DNA from: Candidula unifasciata
Taxonomy: Eukaryota > Mollusca > Gastropoda > Stylommatophora > Geomitridae
Assembly (NCBI GenBank): GCA_905116865.2
Contig: CAJHNH020007924.1
Location: 246,001 to 310,000, forward strand
DNA length: 64,000 nt
Direction: 5' to 3'
In this document: positions 11,077-23,044 of the stretch, one piece after another
How positions within the stretch are numbered: position 1 is the stretch's first letter
Layout: every line of letters begins with the position of its first letter
Notes under the pieces: model-generated
Databases searched by the model: none
Told to the model about the DNA's origin: nothing
What the model saw: only the letters and a program-made list of their open reading frames with translations
Translations under genes and position numbers: made by a program

Positions 11077-12159
11077 GTGAGTTTTGTATATACGTGTGTA
11101 GTACTTTTTACATATCATGACATAATGACACCTGTATATCATCATCATGTTAATGTTGACACAAAAATCATTCACAAGGATCTCTATTGCTGTCAGTATG
11201 CTAGTTTTTTTTCCCCTATGCTATCCCATGTTATTTCACATACCTTCATTTTCCTTTCTGCTGTTATTATCTAGGTTTTCTTAGCTTATCCACATTTTCT
11301 TGTTCCATCTGTCGCCCACCTGAGAGCTGTCCTTGCCAGAGGGTCATGGGGCGTTCCCTAAATAATGAGTTATATACATATACAATACTATGTATATATA
11401 AAATATTATATATGTATACTGAAGTCTGGTGACTTTTCTACTTTTATATGTAGGTGAAAAGGGAAAATAAGCAGGAAAACAAGAAAAGAAACATGGTAGA
11501 ACAAGTAAGTAGTTCCTTGCTGGACTGCAAACACAGGAAAATTAAAGACAAGACAAGGGTTCTTCTGGTGCATGGACATGAAATATTACTCATGGTGAAG
11601 GCAATGAATGTATGAACAATGAATTAAACAACAATGATGATCATATAAGTTCTACTCTGAATCAAACAAATGGAAAATAAATGTCACATTCAACATTTGT
11701 TTATTTTTCTGAATACACAAGTAGCGTGCTTTGCAGATAACAGTACATTAACAATCAACAACATGTTCGAGCAGACCATGTGCTAATCACTGTAGCTAAC
11801 AAAGATGAGAATTTGCTTTCATTTCAACGAAACCTACTATCAGAATTTCAAAGCGAGGATGAAAATGAAAAATATATGAAAATCTAGATCTAAAACTATC
11901 TACTCAAGCTACTGCCAAAACACAAAGCCAGTGAGCCAGTTTATTTCTCTCAATTCAGTCCGCCGTACCTACATTACACTGAGAATCCTGTAGTCTGAAC
12001 CAGAGGTGGAACTAGCCAGCTGCGCAATATCACTATCATGACTGACAAATGAAAGTTGCGGGCAAAAGCTTTCATCAACCTATGACGAACAGACAATAAT
12101 AAAATAACAAGCAAGAATGCACAAATCGACTATCTGTAAGATCTGACTTTTTTCCCTTC

Positions 12160-12660
12160 AAGAAATGACCTTGGCTCACAGGTCATCCCGTCCTTACATG
12201 GGTACCAGTTAAAGTCATGGGAAGTAGACATTTGGTTTATTCAACAGATCAACATCCTGGCACACGGGTTTAACCCATAAGTGTTCCATTCTACTTCTAA
12301 CTCAAGCCTGAGTATGATGAATCTCAGTGCACGAACTCTGTTGCACCGGCAAGGATCTTGAAATACTTTTGGTGAATTTTTAACTCAAAATTTTGCCCAG
12401 GCAGAGCTGTTAGGCTACTCTTTTTTGATTTCCAGCTGCTAGGGTGTTTTTTTACGGGTGCAACAATACACATGGGCGTCTGATCTTACTACTCAAAGAC
12501 CAGGGAAGATTACTAGAAGTCCACATGAAAAAATCCCAGCCGTCACCGAGAGATGTCCAATGTGATGCAGCACCCATTAAGTGCCGATTGTCTTTAAAAT
12601 ATAGATCTAGCCCTATATTCCCAATACGCCTGAAGGTGTTGAAAAAGGTCCTTTACTTTA
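12160..12660 (+). mobile_element. SINE family 1 copy split by SINE family 5
   Basis: Left part: TGACCTTGGCTCACAGGTCA through GGTACCAGTTAAAGTC. Right part: GTGCCGATTGTCTTTAAAAT, then CCCTATATTCCCAATACGCC and GGTCCTTTACTTTA. About 320 bp of family-5 SINE sit between them. Confidence 0.75.
12230..12543 (-). mobile_element. SINE family 5 copy, head missing, nested in SINE family 1
   Basis: It aligns with 23650-24043 in the same orientation and with 36494-36872 in reverse (GATCAACATC, TTTTGCCCAGGCAGAGCTGT, AAAGACCAGGG). It stops before the tRNA-like head, so the copy is 5'-truncated. Confidence 0.75.
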
Positions 12661-13111
12661 TTTATCTATTTGTAAGTAGAGGTCTAGCATATGTATGACA
12701 CGTCTTGACAGTAGAAGTAGAAGTGTTGAGTCACATGTGATACATGAAGCAGGCACCACTAAGAATGGTAGGCTACTGCGAAGGTTTAACTCAGAAATGT
12801 TACGATAAAGCTGTATTTGTCTTTAAGTCTTCACCCTCGCCAAGACACAAATCAACAGACTGGAAAAGATACAAATGAAGCAATCCACATCATACTTGGG
12901 TGAACCAAAGACACATCATGTAGAGCTATGAGGAACCTAATAGATCTTCTAGATATAAAAAGCAGGTTTTAAATGCGCCAAGTTTGTTGAGCTGGCGCAC
13001 TTACCAGAACATAAGCCACATAAGTGGTGCAAATATGCCAGACCACAAATATAACTGGAGACTGTTGGCGACTTCAGCTAGCTAACAGCAGGTTGAACGT
13101 GGTCGAGCCTT

Positions 13112-13210
13112 GTGTGAGTGAGTGTGTTGTGTTTGTGCATGTGCATGTGCGCATGTGTGTGTGTGAGTGAGGTGAGTGAGTGAGTGAGTGAGTGAGTGAG
13201 AGAGAGAGAG
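13112..13210 (+). repeat. (GT)n / (GAGT)n / (GA)n microsatellite
   Basis: Compound run of GTGTGT, TGAGTGAG and GAGAGA immediately upstream of exon 5. Confidence 0.9.
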
Positions 13211-13334
13211 GGAATCAGAATTAGAGATCCTCCCCCTTGCCCCCACCCCACTGCCTTGATGTGATAAGTGTCGGAAGAGAAGAAGAGGAAGAAAAGAGAT
13301 GCATTTATTCATGAGCGTCACATATTTTTCACAG

Positions 13335-13499
13335 AGGACTTGGTACAGAGTGAGACCCTAGATCAAAGTTTACTGCCTCCATTTGTTGTCAGGGATAGCA
13401 ATGACAATACTTGTGTTGATGATAGCACACAGATGGTAATTATTGTCTGGACTATACCTTATCAGTTCACCTGGCTGAAGGCTGTTGTCAAAGATCCTG
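13335..13499 (+). CDS. Exon 5: unrecognised extracellular domain, first half
   Basis: This 165-base exon (55 codons, phase 1 to 1) has acceptor TTTTTCACAG and donor GTAAGG. It runs EDLVQSETLDQSLL, then RDSNDNTCVDD, then WTIPYQFTWLKAVVKDPG. Alternating hydrophobic strands and the FTWLKAVV motif suggest a beta-sandwich. With the next exon it forms about 118 residues placed between an EGF repeat and a lectin domain. I have no family name for it; a divergent carbohydrate-binding or galactose-binding-like fold is possible but unproven. Confidence 0.8.
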
Positions 13500-14204
13500 G
13501 TAAGGGGAAACTACTTTTATATCCAACTTATATCAGAAGCTTTTTGTGCTAGTAATTTGTCATCATCATTTGTATTTTAATAATTCAATATACTTTTCAG
13601 TGTAATTATAAATAAAATATTAAAAAACGCTTATTTTGTGTTGTCATAAACAGTTTGCATATCTACGGTAAATATCTAACTAATATGATAACTTGGGAAT
13701 TCATGAATGAAGAACACATTCTGACCAAAATGTATCTCTATACTCTCTGTTGGCTTTTATTGTTGTTGCGGGATTTATTGTCCTCAACTTTTTAATCACA
13801 TGTTTTTATGTTGGAAGAAAGGTGGGGTATGGGGTTTTCCCATAAACTCAAGGGAGGTGTGGGGGTCTTGCCACATATTCGAGGGGGCACGACAAGCAGT
13901 CTGTTGTATTCTAATCTCAGTCAAGACAAAGCCTTATGGTACATAGCAAAATATAGATGGCACGCTTTCATCAAAGCTACCAGTCTGTATATGTTTTCTG
14001 GCAGAAGGATGGAATAAGAAAAATACCTTTCTGTCTATCCATGGTGTTTTTTTAAAGAGGTTAGCTTTAGACATAATTGGAATTTCTTTTGCTAGTCTAG
14101 TATTGACTTTGCACATTTGGTGACTTTGGGCCGGGAGTGCAGAGAGTGGCCAGCGGGTGCTGTGGAGGTGGAAGTCCAACAGTTGATTCACGACTATTTA
14201 TGCT

Positions 14205-14770
14205 CAGGTGATTGATTATCTATACAGATGGTTGAGAGGAAAGAAGTTCCTGGGGGTTTGTAGCAAAAGCCAATGGAAAATCTTTAGTATATGACAGCAT
14301 AGCATACAACACCACAACATCTAGCATGAGAATGGAGGTGTAGGTGGTATCTGCTGCTCTCGGGTGGCTAGATAACAAGATTCATACACATGTCATAATT
14401 GTAACAGACTCTGAAAGCATGCTGAGAAAGGTAAAGATAATGATGCTTCGAGCAGAGTGGCTGGATTTGCACCACTGGGTTGGGATTTGATACATGACAA
14501 GGCAGATGTGGTCAAGGCCCTTTGGGAACAAGCAACAAAGTCAGAGGAGAAACAAGATTATTATGGCCTGGAGAGAATTGGGCACCTTGGTTAAACCAGA
14601 GGGTCTGGCTGGCTCACTTCACTTGGAGGAAAGGCCAGACGGACATATAACCAGATTGTGACACGTGCCATCAGTATTGGAACTCTGAGCTGGCTGCTTA
14701 AGATGAAGACGGAGCACACACGGGAATGCCCCGGGTGCTTTGTTGTCAGTTCTTAACTTGACACAACAAC
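14205..14770 (+). mobile_element. Degraded LINE 3' part with RNase H-like segment
   Basis: Broken frames give VAKANGKSL, TTSSMRMEV, HTHVIIVTDSESML-like pieces and then the terminal GTLRWLLKMKTE-like region ending near CAGTTCTTAA. The same family recurs at 31525, 45590, 46790, 54365 (+) and at 25600 and 50845 (-). All copies are dead. Confidence 0.7.
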
Positions 14771-14942
14771 TGATTTGGTGACTTTATTAGACTAATATTG
14801 ACCTTATGCAGTTGAGTTTATTAATCTAGTGTCTAGTCTTGTGTTCACCGTTCACTTTAAACAGTTGGTGAGTCTATTTTGCTAGTCTTGTGTAGATTTC
14901 ACATGTCTGAAGAGTTACCTTTGTCGTGTTTACTATCAACAG

Positions 14943-15131
14943 ATGTCTTGAGCAGATTGTCTCTTCATTTTAAAACCGACAGTTCTCAGTCAGTCAACTG
15001 CACAAACCACCAGCAAGCCAGAGTCAATGATAGAACGGTGGACATTCACTGTGACTTGAGTGAGATGGTGAAACAAGTCATAATAACTGGCGAGGGCGTC
15101 AAGTACTTATGTTCAGTTTACATCAGTGGAG
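14943..15131 (+). CDS. Exon 6: unrecognised extracellular domain, second half
   Basis: This 189-base exon (63 codons, phase 1 to 1) has acceptor ATCAACAG and donor GTGAGC. It encodes DVLSRLSLHFKTDSSQSVNC, then IHCDLSEMVKQVIITG and LCSVYISGG. Together with exon 5 there are four cysteines, probably two disulphides. The last strand runs directly into the lectin domain of exon 7, so the 118-residue domain and the lectin are probably one structural tandem. An alternative AG ten bases downstream gives the wrong frame, which supports this start. Confidence 0.8.
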
Positions 15132-16429
15132 GTGAGCTCGCAGATTTGTTGTTGCTGGATACTGAAGGTGGAGTGTCTTAGAAGTATAATTTGAACAGAT
15201 TTGATACTATTTATTGTGCAGACTGTGGGTTTTTATAATGTAAAAGAAAAACTGGTAAACTCCCTTCTGGTCACAGAGTAGTGGATTTAAACATTTACCC
15301 TTCTTAGACAGTACTGAAAAACTAGAACAAGTGAAGGTTAAACCAGTCAACAAATGCCTACAGAAGTCAGAAATGTTGACCAAAAAGCACAAATATCATA
15401 GCCATGCTGTAAACGGGTATAGTGCTATTGCATCTTTGGATGAACGCACAAGAAGAAAAAGAAAAATTTAAACAGTTCAAGGTATGCCTGTCAAAATTAC
15501 CCCAATAGTTGAAAATCCGAATAACAGGCTGATAAGGTTAATGCCCAAGTTAGAAAACCTGCTCACAATGGAATGTTTATATTATGCATAATTCTAGTAT
15601 ACACACAAACATAGATTTTTGCTGTTGCTGTGGAGTTCATGCACTGTGCTGAAATTCTCCTGGCAAAATCCAAGAGAAGGAACTCTCTCTTTCTCCCCAC
15701 ACACACAGATACACGCACACACGTCTTAGATTTGGGTTTCATCAACTTAATATTTCTTGTTTTGTTTCATTGTGCTACATTTATTTTCTTTCCCTAAGCA
15801 CATGCTCACAAATTCTTTCCTTCATCACCTAAGAGCTGTGATTCTGCAGTGATCTCTCACTTCCCAGCCTCAGGTTGAGAAAAATGCTTCTTGAGAAAAG
15901 TCTGGTATGTGATGCTGCACATATGATAGTATTCATTCTTTAACTGTCCATCAATCCAGTGTTTGTGACCTGTTTCTCTGTTTCTAAGTGCTAGAGCTCG
16001 CTCAGTGACACTTTGTTCTGGTAATCTTCTAACATAGCTTAACCATCTAACTTATTTATCTTGCTTAATATTAACTACAGCCCTACTTAATAGGCTTATT
16101 TGTTGGAGCTGTAGCAGTTGCAGTGTTAGAAGCATTTGTCTGCAGTTGAATTCTGTTTGTCAGCCTGTATAAATGTGACTGACCTACTCTCATGCAGTTT
16201 GTACCTCCCAGCATTCCACATTTTCTATAAAGGAAAAGTAGGGAGGAAAAGAGCTGTTATTAACCTCATGTGGAGTGGCCTAAAAATGTAAAGAGCTGTG
16301 ACGATATCTTGGGTGACATTAACTGGCATTATCATCATCACATGTCATGCCAACAATTGTGGGTAGTCATTATCTGCTATTTCCAATGATCACCATTCTC
16401 AGAGCAGGTTTGTCATTCAACGAATCATG
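15132..16429. other. Intron sequence with degraded repeats
   Basis: 15290-15480 matches a short repeat also seen at 52560-52690 and, within duplicated introns, at 53920, 55380 and 61575 (CACAGCCATGCT-type core, GAAGAAG-like tail), probably a SINE or LINE tail. On the minus strand 15880-16060 has an open stretch reading RRLPEQSVTERALALRN that could be another element. No host exon seen. Confidence 0.5.
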
Positions 16430-18187
16430 CAGTGTGATAGCATAAATGATATCACAGCAACCTGCCACCAGAACGTTTCTAATACCCTACATGCCGATCG
16501 ATGACTTTGCAATTTGGACAGCCTCTGAATACACTACCACAACCTCATGTCTGTTACAGAAAACTGTGGAAAATGTAGAAGTCTGAACCAAAAAGTGGGA
16601 TCTTAAGCTAAATAATTCAAAAAGCACAGCATCACTTTTTCTCTCCCCCCCCCCCCCCCCCTCACCGCCTCCAAAAATAAATCTGGATAAAAAACCAGCT
16701 CATTCCGCAGACTGACACTCCTACCTTTCTTGGCGTTACACTTTATTCACGACTAACTTGGAAGTCACACGTAGAGGCAGTACAGAGGAAAGCATTCAAG
16801 AAGCTTGCAGTGATGAAAAAATTAGCGGGTACCACATGGGGCGCTAACTCCAGAATCCTGAAACAAGTATTTACTGGAGCAGTCAGGCCAGTCATGGAAT
16901 ATGCCTCCACTGCATGGGTGGCAGCAGCCAAGACAACAATGGAAAAAACTGGACAAGGCTCAGAATATGGGATTAAGGATTGTTCTCGGAGCCATGAAAA
17001 CCACCCCCATCAGAGAGATAGAGAGGATAGCACTGAACCACTCAAACTCAGAAGAAAAAACAAAACTTTTTTACAGTATGAGAAATTAAAAAGACTTTAA
17101 AGTCACCCACTGCATTTTGAATTTCAAGAGAGAACAAAAAACAGACTGATGCTTCAGAGCCCCAACCACCTAGCTAGAAAACTGTACAGAAAACACCAAG
17201 ATCTGCTTGAAAGAGATGTTACACTATGCGAAAAACTTAGACCAGAACCATGGACAAGCAAGCCAGAGAAGGCAAATATAGTCCTAAAGGTACCAGGGAT
17301 CACTTCAAAAGATGCCCAGTCGGAGACTATGCTTGATGAAAAGAATCCCAACACCACTTGGACTCAGGTTTTCACCGACGGCTCTGTTACAGATGCAGTC
17401 AGAAAGGGAGCTGTGGAATATACATTAAACCCCCTAGCAGTAGATCAGAAACTCTCTCTCTACCAGCAGGTGACATCTGCACTAACTTCAGAGCTGAGGC
17501 AACTGCCCTGCTCTCTGCAGTCCAACATCTCATCACTCAAGAACACAGAGGGCACCAAATTGTTATACTTAGTGACTCATTGTCTGTTCTCCAAGCACTA
17601 TCCAGCAAAAAAGACAAACTAATTGCTGATCTAAGGACCAACATTGGCTTACTCTCCAAGGAAGCAGAACTGGTCTTGCAGTGGATACCAGCCCACTGTG
17701 GTATTCAAGGAAATGAGAGAAAATGATGAGTTGGCAAAAGCTGGGAGTAATCTTCCACAACCTCATCCACCACACAGCTATAAAGAAACCAAAACAGCAC
17801 TAAAGCAGTCTTTTAAGTGGGAGTGGAGAAGGCAGAATGGAGATTACAGACCAGAAAGTGACAGCATAAACAAACTCAACAGGAAAGAACAAATATCAAT
17901 TTTTAGACTTCGGACAGGACACTGTGGTCTTCGAGCACACCTGTACAGGATAGGCATAAAAATATCTGCTGCTTGTGATTGTGGAGCAGAAAGACAGACC
18001 CCTGAGCACATACTGCAGTACTGCCCTAACCTCTCTCAGCAAAGACTGTGGATCTGGCCCAAGGGAGTCACATTGCAAGAGAAGCTATGGGGGACCGGTG
18101 GCGACCTTAAACGCACAATCCTATTTGTGACCCAGACGGGACTAAATGTTTAGCATGACTGATGTCGAACGCAGAAGAAGAAGAAGA
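16430..18187 (+). mobile_element. LINE ORF2 remnant with RT end and RNase H domain
   Basis: Pieces in order: an RT catalytic region degraded to YMPIDDFAIWTASE, TDTPTFLGVTLYSRLTWKSH, KQVFTGAVRPVMEYASTAW, then RNase H with FTDGSVT, RAEATALLSAVQHLI, ILSDSLSVLQAL and WIPAHCGIQGNE (the D-E-D/H set is recognisable). It ends QISIFRLRTGHCGL, CDCGAERQTPEHILQYC, and a (GAA)n tail at 18175-18186. Frameshifts and stops make it inactive. The layout fits Jockey/I-type LINEs; a homopolymer C run (about 16648-16664) interrupts it. Confidence 0.88.
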
Positions 18188-18387
18188 GCAGGTTTGTGAT
18201 CATGCCCTGGCAATGTCATAGTCAAGCTCTTGGCCTTTATTTAGCATTTTTTGTGTGTGTCTTTCCTTTCTTTTTTCCCCATCAAGTCTTCCTGTTGTTA
18301 GTCATTTTTCAAGCTGAATTCTTCTCATAAAATTTCTAAAAAAATTATTTCACGATTGAAAACATATTTTAAAATTGTAACCAACAG

Positions 18388-18606
18388 GTAGAAATGTAGC
18401 ACTAAAACAGAGGACCACACAAACCAGTATCTTCCCACTGATATCGATGTCACAGTCCAAGAATGCTGTTGATGGCAACAGGGACAACATTTTCGAACAT
18501 GGCAGCTGTACACATACAAATTATGATGACAACAGCCCCGCATGGGCTGTGACCTTCTCCGGGAAACTAACAGTGAACAGATACGTGCTCTACAATAGAG
18601 CATTAG
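18388..18606 (+). CDS. Exon 7: fucolectin-like domain, first half
   Basis: This 219-base exon (73 codons, phase 1 to 1) has acceptor AACCAACAG and donor GTAAAA. It encodes GRNVALKQRTTQTS, then NAVDGNRDN, then GSCTHTNYDDNSPAWAVTF, then VNRYVLYNRAL. The NAVDG and C-T-H-T...P-x-W-x-V blocks are hallmarks of F-type lectin domains (family knowledge). It is the only complete first half in the window, because exon 1 is cut by the window edge. Confidence 0.9.
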
Positions 18607-18718
18607 GTAAAAATAATATACAATTACTAAAAAATAATATATAATTACAGTGGTTGTTTCATCTCTTCCTGTCTAGCATTGTATGTTGCTTTTTTAATCT
18701 AGTATATGCCAACTTTCT

Positions 18719-18915
18719 TAGGCATTGTAAACACACTTGGTAATGCCGTAATGCCAGATTTGTTCCCAGCTGCAGGCAATTTGGCTTGCATTGGTTTCAG
18801 TAGTGGTTTCGAGAGCTGACTGTTAAGAAAGCAGTGGCAAACTACTAAACAGAAGTTTGCCTAGAAAAACCACAACAGTCAAAAATATGCTGGGGTTGGT
18901 TCTGCATATGCCAAA
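18719..18915 (+). mobile_element. SINE family 6 copy
   Basis: The core TGGCAAACTACTAAACAGAA and AAAACCACAACAG is shared with 31270-31445 and 32661-32862. The head is poorly kept here. Confidence 0.72.
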
Positions 18916-19124
18916 TTTGTTTTTGCTTGACTAGTAGTTGGGGTAAGTCAAAATCCAACATCAAATCTCTCTGCACATTCTCACACACGCGCCATCCCTT
19001 TTTTTTTTAGCAGCCAGTAAAGAGCTCCAGTTCCAATGGTACCAGCATCAGTTAGATTATATGTTGTCTTGCTTTTATCTGAGTGTAGAATGTTGGCCTG
19101 ATCTCACTGCCTCACTGCACTACT

Positions 19125-20090
19125 AGACCAATATAATCTTGCCTAGCTTTGTTTGCCCTGTCTTGTCTTATCTTGCTTTGTCAAGTCTAGAAAGATGGAA
19201 TATCCAGATCTCCCCCCCCCCCCCCCCCCTCCCATTTCCAAAGTATTCCATGTTTGATCAGTTGAACAGAGCACAGAGCTGTGACTGCCAGATTTCTTTG
19301 GTAACTGGATATATTACAGTTTTCAAGCCAAATAAACTTTATGTATTGAATGTCTGTAACTGGGTGCATTTTGTTGAGCCTCCTAGTCATGTTTTTTTTC
19401 ATGCATTTCCTAGTCTTGTCTTGTCTTTTTGTTTGGTCTAGATCTTTTTATAATTAGTCTTGTATTTTATTGCTTTGTCTAGTCCTGCCTAGCCTTAATT
19501 TTCTAACTTTATCTTGCTTTATCTACCTGTCTAGACTTGATTTTTATTATTTTTTTCTTTTTTTAAAATTTGTCCATCTAGTGGTTTGCGTTCATTTCAA
19601 CAGCTGTATGGAGTGCAGAACGTTCAGGATCAATGGCAAATACTGAATGTAAAACTGCCATTTGAAACTACTAACAGCCAAAAAACTGCTGGGGTTGATT
19701 CTACTATGTCCTGTAGAAGATACACAACTAACTTTTTTTCTTGCTTTGATTTGTCTAGTTTTACTTAACTTTTCTTACTTTTTTTTTCTAGCCTTGTATG
19801 ACCTTCCTCTGTCTAGCTTAATCAAGTCTTTCTTTGTTTTTTTTTTTCTAATCTAACCTTGACATGTTTTATTTTATCTAGTCATGCTTTGCAATGTCTA
19901 GTCATCTCTTGCTGTGTCTAAATTTGTTGGTTAAGCCTAGCCTAATCTTGCTTAGCATTGTTTAGTCTAATCTTGTCTGGTAGTTTCAAGTCTAGTGCAG
20001 TCATGCTTTGCATTGTCTAGTCTTGTATTATCTAGTTTTGTCTTCTGGTATCTTGTTTTATTGTATACAATTTTATCTGTCATACTCTTT
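19125..20090 (+). repeat. Diverged pentanucleotide array (CTTGT/CTAGT type)
   Basis: Nearly 1 kb rich in TCTTGTCTTGTCTAGTC-like words with heavy drift, interrupted by SINE debris around 19586-19705. It looks like an old expanded (TCTTG/TCTAG)n microsatellite ending just 65 bases before exon 8. Confidence 0.7.
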
Positions 20091-20155
20091 TTTTTTTTTT
20101 AAAGATTATCCAAACTAGAAAAGTGACTTACGGTACTGTATGGTAATGTTTTCAG

Positions 20156-20374
20156 TTGCTCACAGACTACAGGGATTCCTACTAGAAAGTTTCAGTGAAG
20201 AAGGGACTAATGTGTTCAAGTTTAAGGATCTGGTGCCTACAACCCAAGGCGTGTACACAGTTACATCAACAGCACCACCCTCTCCAATTTCACTTGTCAA
20301 GATACAGATTGCCAGTTTGGATGTCAATCGGAATGCCAATTTTCTGACATTGTGTGAAGTTGAAATTTTTGGAG
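20156..20374 (+). CDS. Exon 8: fucolectin-like domain, second half
   Basis: This 219-base exon (73 codons, phase 1 to 1) has acceptor GTTTTCAG and donor GTAATT. It encodes VAHRLQGFLLES, then GVYTVTSTAPPSP, and ends LTLCEVEIFGG. It matches exon 2 in length and motif order, so exons 7 and 8 form a second full lectin domain of 146 residues. The partner cysteine of LCEVE is presumably the one in the GSCTH block of exon 7. The frame is intact. Confidence 0.9.
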
Positions 20375-20685
20375 GTAATTATGTAGCCTGTTTAAGTTAT
20401 TATGAAGATCTTTTAAAAAGGTAAAGTAAATAAAATTACCACACACTGGGGTGTTGTGTGCATATGATGCTATTCAATATTCTTATAATGTAATGACACT
20501 TGATATGTGGTGCAGTCATTATCACACCAGCCATTTTTTCCCCAAACCATTTACTGATACCCTTTGAGAAACACTGAAAACCCATTTTGATTTTTTTAAT
20601 TTGCAAAAATATGTGTGCTGAACATCAGACAGACTTGCTAGCAATTTTGCTATCTTAGGTTTTGTTAAGGTTCTTGGTGTTAATT

Positions 20686-20965
20686 TAGGGGGTTGCATTA
20701 GTGCAGTCGATAGGATACTCGCTTTCAAATCCATCTGTGACTCGCTGCAGGTTACCGGAGCTCACCAAGCCTCTAGGAAATGGGTACCAGAGTTAAGACT
20801 GGGGTAAATGGATGAATGTTGCTATAGCTACAGAGTTGCATGCGGACGGTGACACAGGTGGACAGTTTCTTATCAGCTGTCCGTACTAGTGGCAGAGCAC
20901 TTATGGTTTATAACCGTGTACAGTGACATTGGTTCACATCTCCTGACATTACCGTTACCTTTTAT
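20686..20965 (+). mobile_element. SINE family 2 copy
   Basis: It begins GGGGGTTGCATTAGTGCAGT with the B-box-like CTTTCAAATCC, runs through GACACAGGTGGACAGTTTCT, and ends in a short T/A-rich tail. It aligns end to end with the reverse complement of 269-569. A shorter relic of the same family may lie at about 10510-10560 on the minus strand. Confidence 0.8.
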
Positions 20966-21827
20966 TTAACATCGGTAAAAAGAAGTTAGATAGCTGTGAT
21001 TCTTCTTTTCAGTATTTTTCTGCCTATTCAACTTCAAGTGCCTAGTCTGGAGCAAATATTGGCAATCAAAACTCTTGAAACCTCTCATTGTGTGATATTT
21101 TTATGAAACTGATACTGCTTTTATTATTTTTATTTTATTTATTTTTGTTTCTTGCCCAGCTGTCTTCTCAGGCTTTTCTTGTCAGTTATTTCTTCACACA
21201 ATGCTAATTTCTCAGTTGTCCCTTCTCTGTTGATATGCCCCATAGATTTCATTTGTGTTATTCTGATGGTTTTGTATCTGACCTAGCAGCACCAGCAGCT
21301 GGCCATATCTCACCTTGTGTTCTTTTCCTTTTACAATAATCTGAATACCAGCATTCAAATATGAGACCCAGGACCCCATCTTAGGAAACATCATGGAAAG
21401 ATATAAAACCAGATGAAAAGTAGATTAGCGAGCTTCATGATATAACAAATACAAATGAAGAAAGTGAATGTTGCGGCTACAGAACCTTCATCAGCACAAA
21501 CAACGTCTAGCAAGTAGAATAAACACGTGTAGCCCAAGACATCTTAGGAAATAAGCATAGACTCACTGCCCCAGCAAGCGTGTTATGAAAGATGACTAAA
21601 GAGGTTTGCTGAAATTAGATGTGCTGGACCAATAAGTCCAGATGTCTGTGCCTATCTGTAAACCACAACACAGTGCTAATCTAATGATTACAGTTGCAAT
21701 AGCTTTAAGCCACTGAAACACCAGCAGAATGATTGAGATCTGTTTGTAAAATGCTCAATAGCCCCATAATAGGACAACAAAAGGGGCAAGGGGAAAAAGC
21801 TTTAACATAATTTATCTAATCCTGCAG

Positions 21828-21892
21828 ATAGTTTTTGTGAACCTGGCCTGTATTGTCAAGAATGTGAATACTTTGAAGAAGATCCGAACATT
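21828..21892 (+). pseudogene. Truncated relic of an EGF exon (copy of exon 9)
   Basis: Preceded by TTTATCTAATCCTGCAG, this reads DSFCEPGLYCQECEYF and then collapses into a C/A homopolymer. The first 19 or so codons and roughly 70 bases of upstream intron match exon 9 (23045) and its intron (AGGACAACAAAAGGGGCAAG in both). It retains an acceptor but no donor, and the cysteine pattern is already altered. It is a dead tandem duplicate 1.2 kb upstream of the frameshifted exon 9. Confidence 0.8.
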
Positions 21893-22629
21893 CCCCCCCC
21901 CCCAAAAAAAAAAAAAAAAAATGACACTAGCTCTAGTTTCCTAATAATTTCATTACTCGTTGTCTAGCATTTGCCTGCATGCATAGATCAACACACACAA
22001 GATCTTAAGGTATTTTTAGTGCATGCTGAAGGTATTCTTTGTAAATTCTTAATTTAGAATTCAACATTCAGTGCTTGTTTTGCATCATTTATAACCCTTT
22101 GAAAATAAAGTTTGTTCGTTCGTTCGTTCTGTTATTATTGTTTTCCACAGGTTTACTTTTCACAGGAGATCCATAGTCTACCTGCAGTATTTTAAACAAA
22201 AAGCTTATATTTTTTGGTTTATTCTGCCAGTGGCTGCACTGCTGCTTACATAGCTGTTGTGATAGTCATTGAATCATGGTAAAGGAGAGCCACTGGGAGT
22301 ACAGGAGGCACACATCTCATCCGCTTTGTGTCCTAGAAAGAATGCTGATTGTATTATGTCTGTTTACAGCCAAGTGTCGTTGCTTCTGCTATGCTGCCAG
22401 CACATTTATCATATTCTGTTGCTGAATTGTTCAACTGTTACCTCTAGAGGTGCCAATCTGATCATTCATTTCCACCCACACCAGCATGGCTTAAATTGTA
22501 GAACCATTTGTGTTCTCAAAAGTGTGATGTGTGTGTCAACTATTCTTGACAAGAAATATTGATCTACCATGGAAACATGAAGAGTGTGACATCATCCAGT
22601 TCCATGGAAAAAATATTCTAAAAATTTAA

Positions 22630-22878
22630 TCCCTGCCATGATGTAGAAACTAGACACTCGCCTGCAGATTTGATGGTTCATGGGTTCAAATCCGAACAGT
22701 GTTGGACCTTGGTTCTCCGGTCTACCCAACCTTAAATGGGTGTGAGGTAATGTCTTGGAAAGCAAAGACAGCCAGCATGATGTTGCCGCATCACCTATCG
22801 AATGCCTTTGTCTATAAAACATAGGTCTATCCACATAAGCTAAATATACCTGAAAGCATGAAAAAAAGGGTTCTTTAC
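22630..22878 (+). mobile_element. SINE family 1 copy with recognisable head
   Basis: It carries a B box GGGTTCAAATCC, then the family-1 body (GATGTTGCCGCATCACCTAT, ATAGGTCTATCC) and the end GGGTTCTTTACA. Confidence 0.8.
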
Positions 22879-23044
22879 AGATTTGATCTGCTGATTTCTT
22901 ATGACTTAGCAGCAGATGCAATAACTACGCCACCGAACACCCGTAGAAAGTATTGACACCTGTTTGTGAAGGGTTTTATAGCTCCTTAATAGGACAACAA
23001 AAGGGGCAAGGAAAAGCTTTTATATAATTTATCTAATCCTACAG

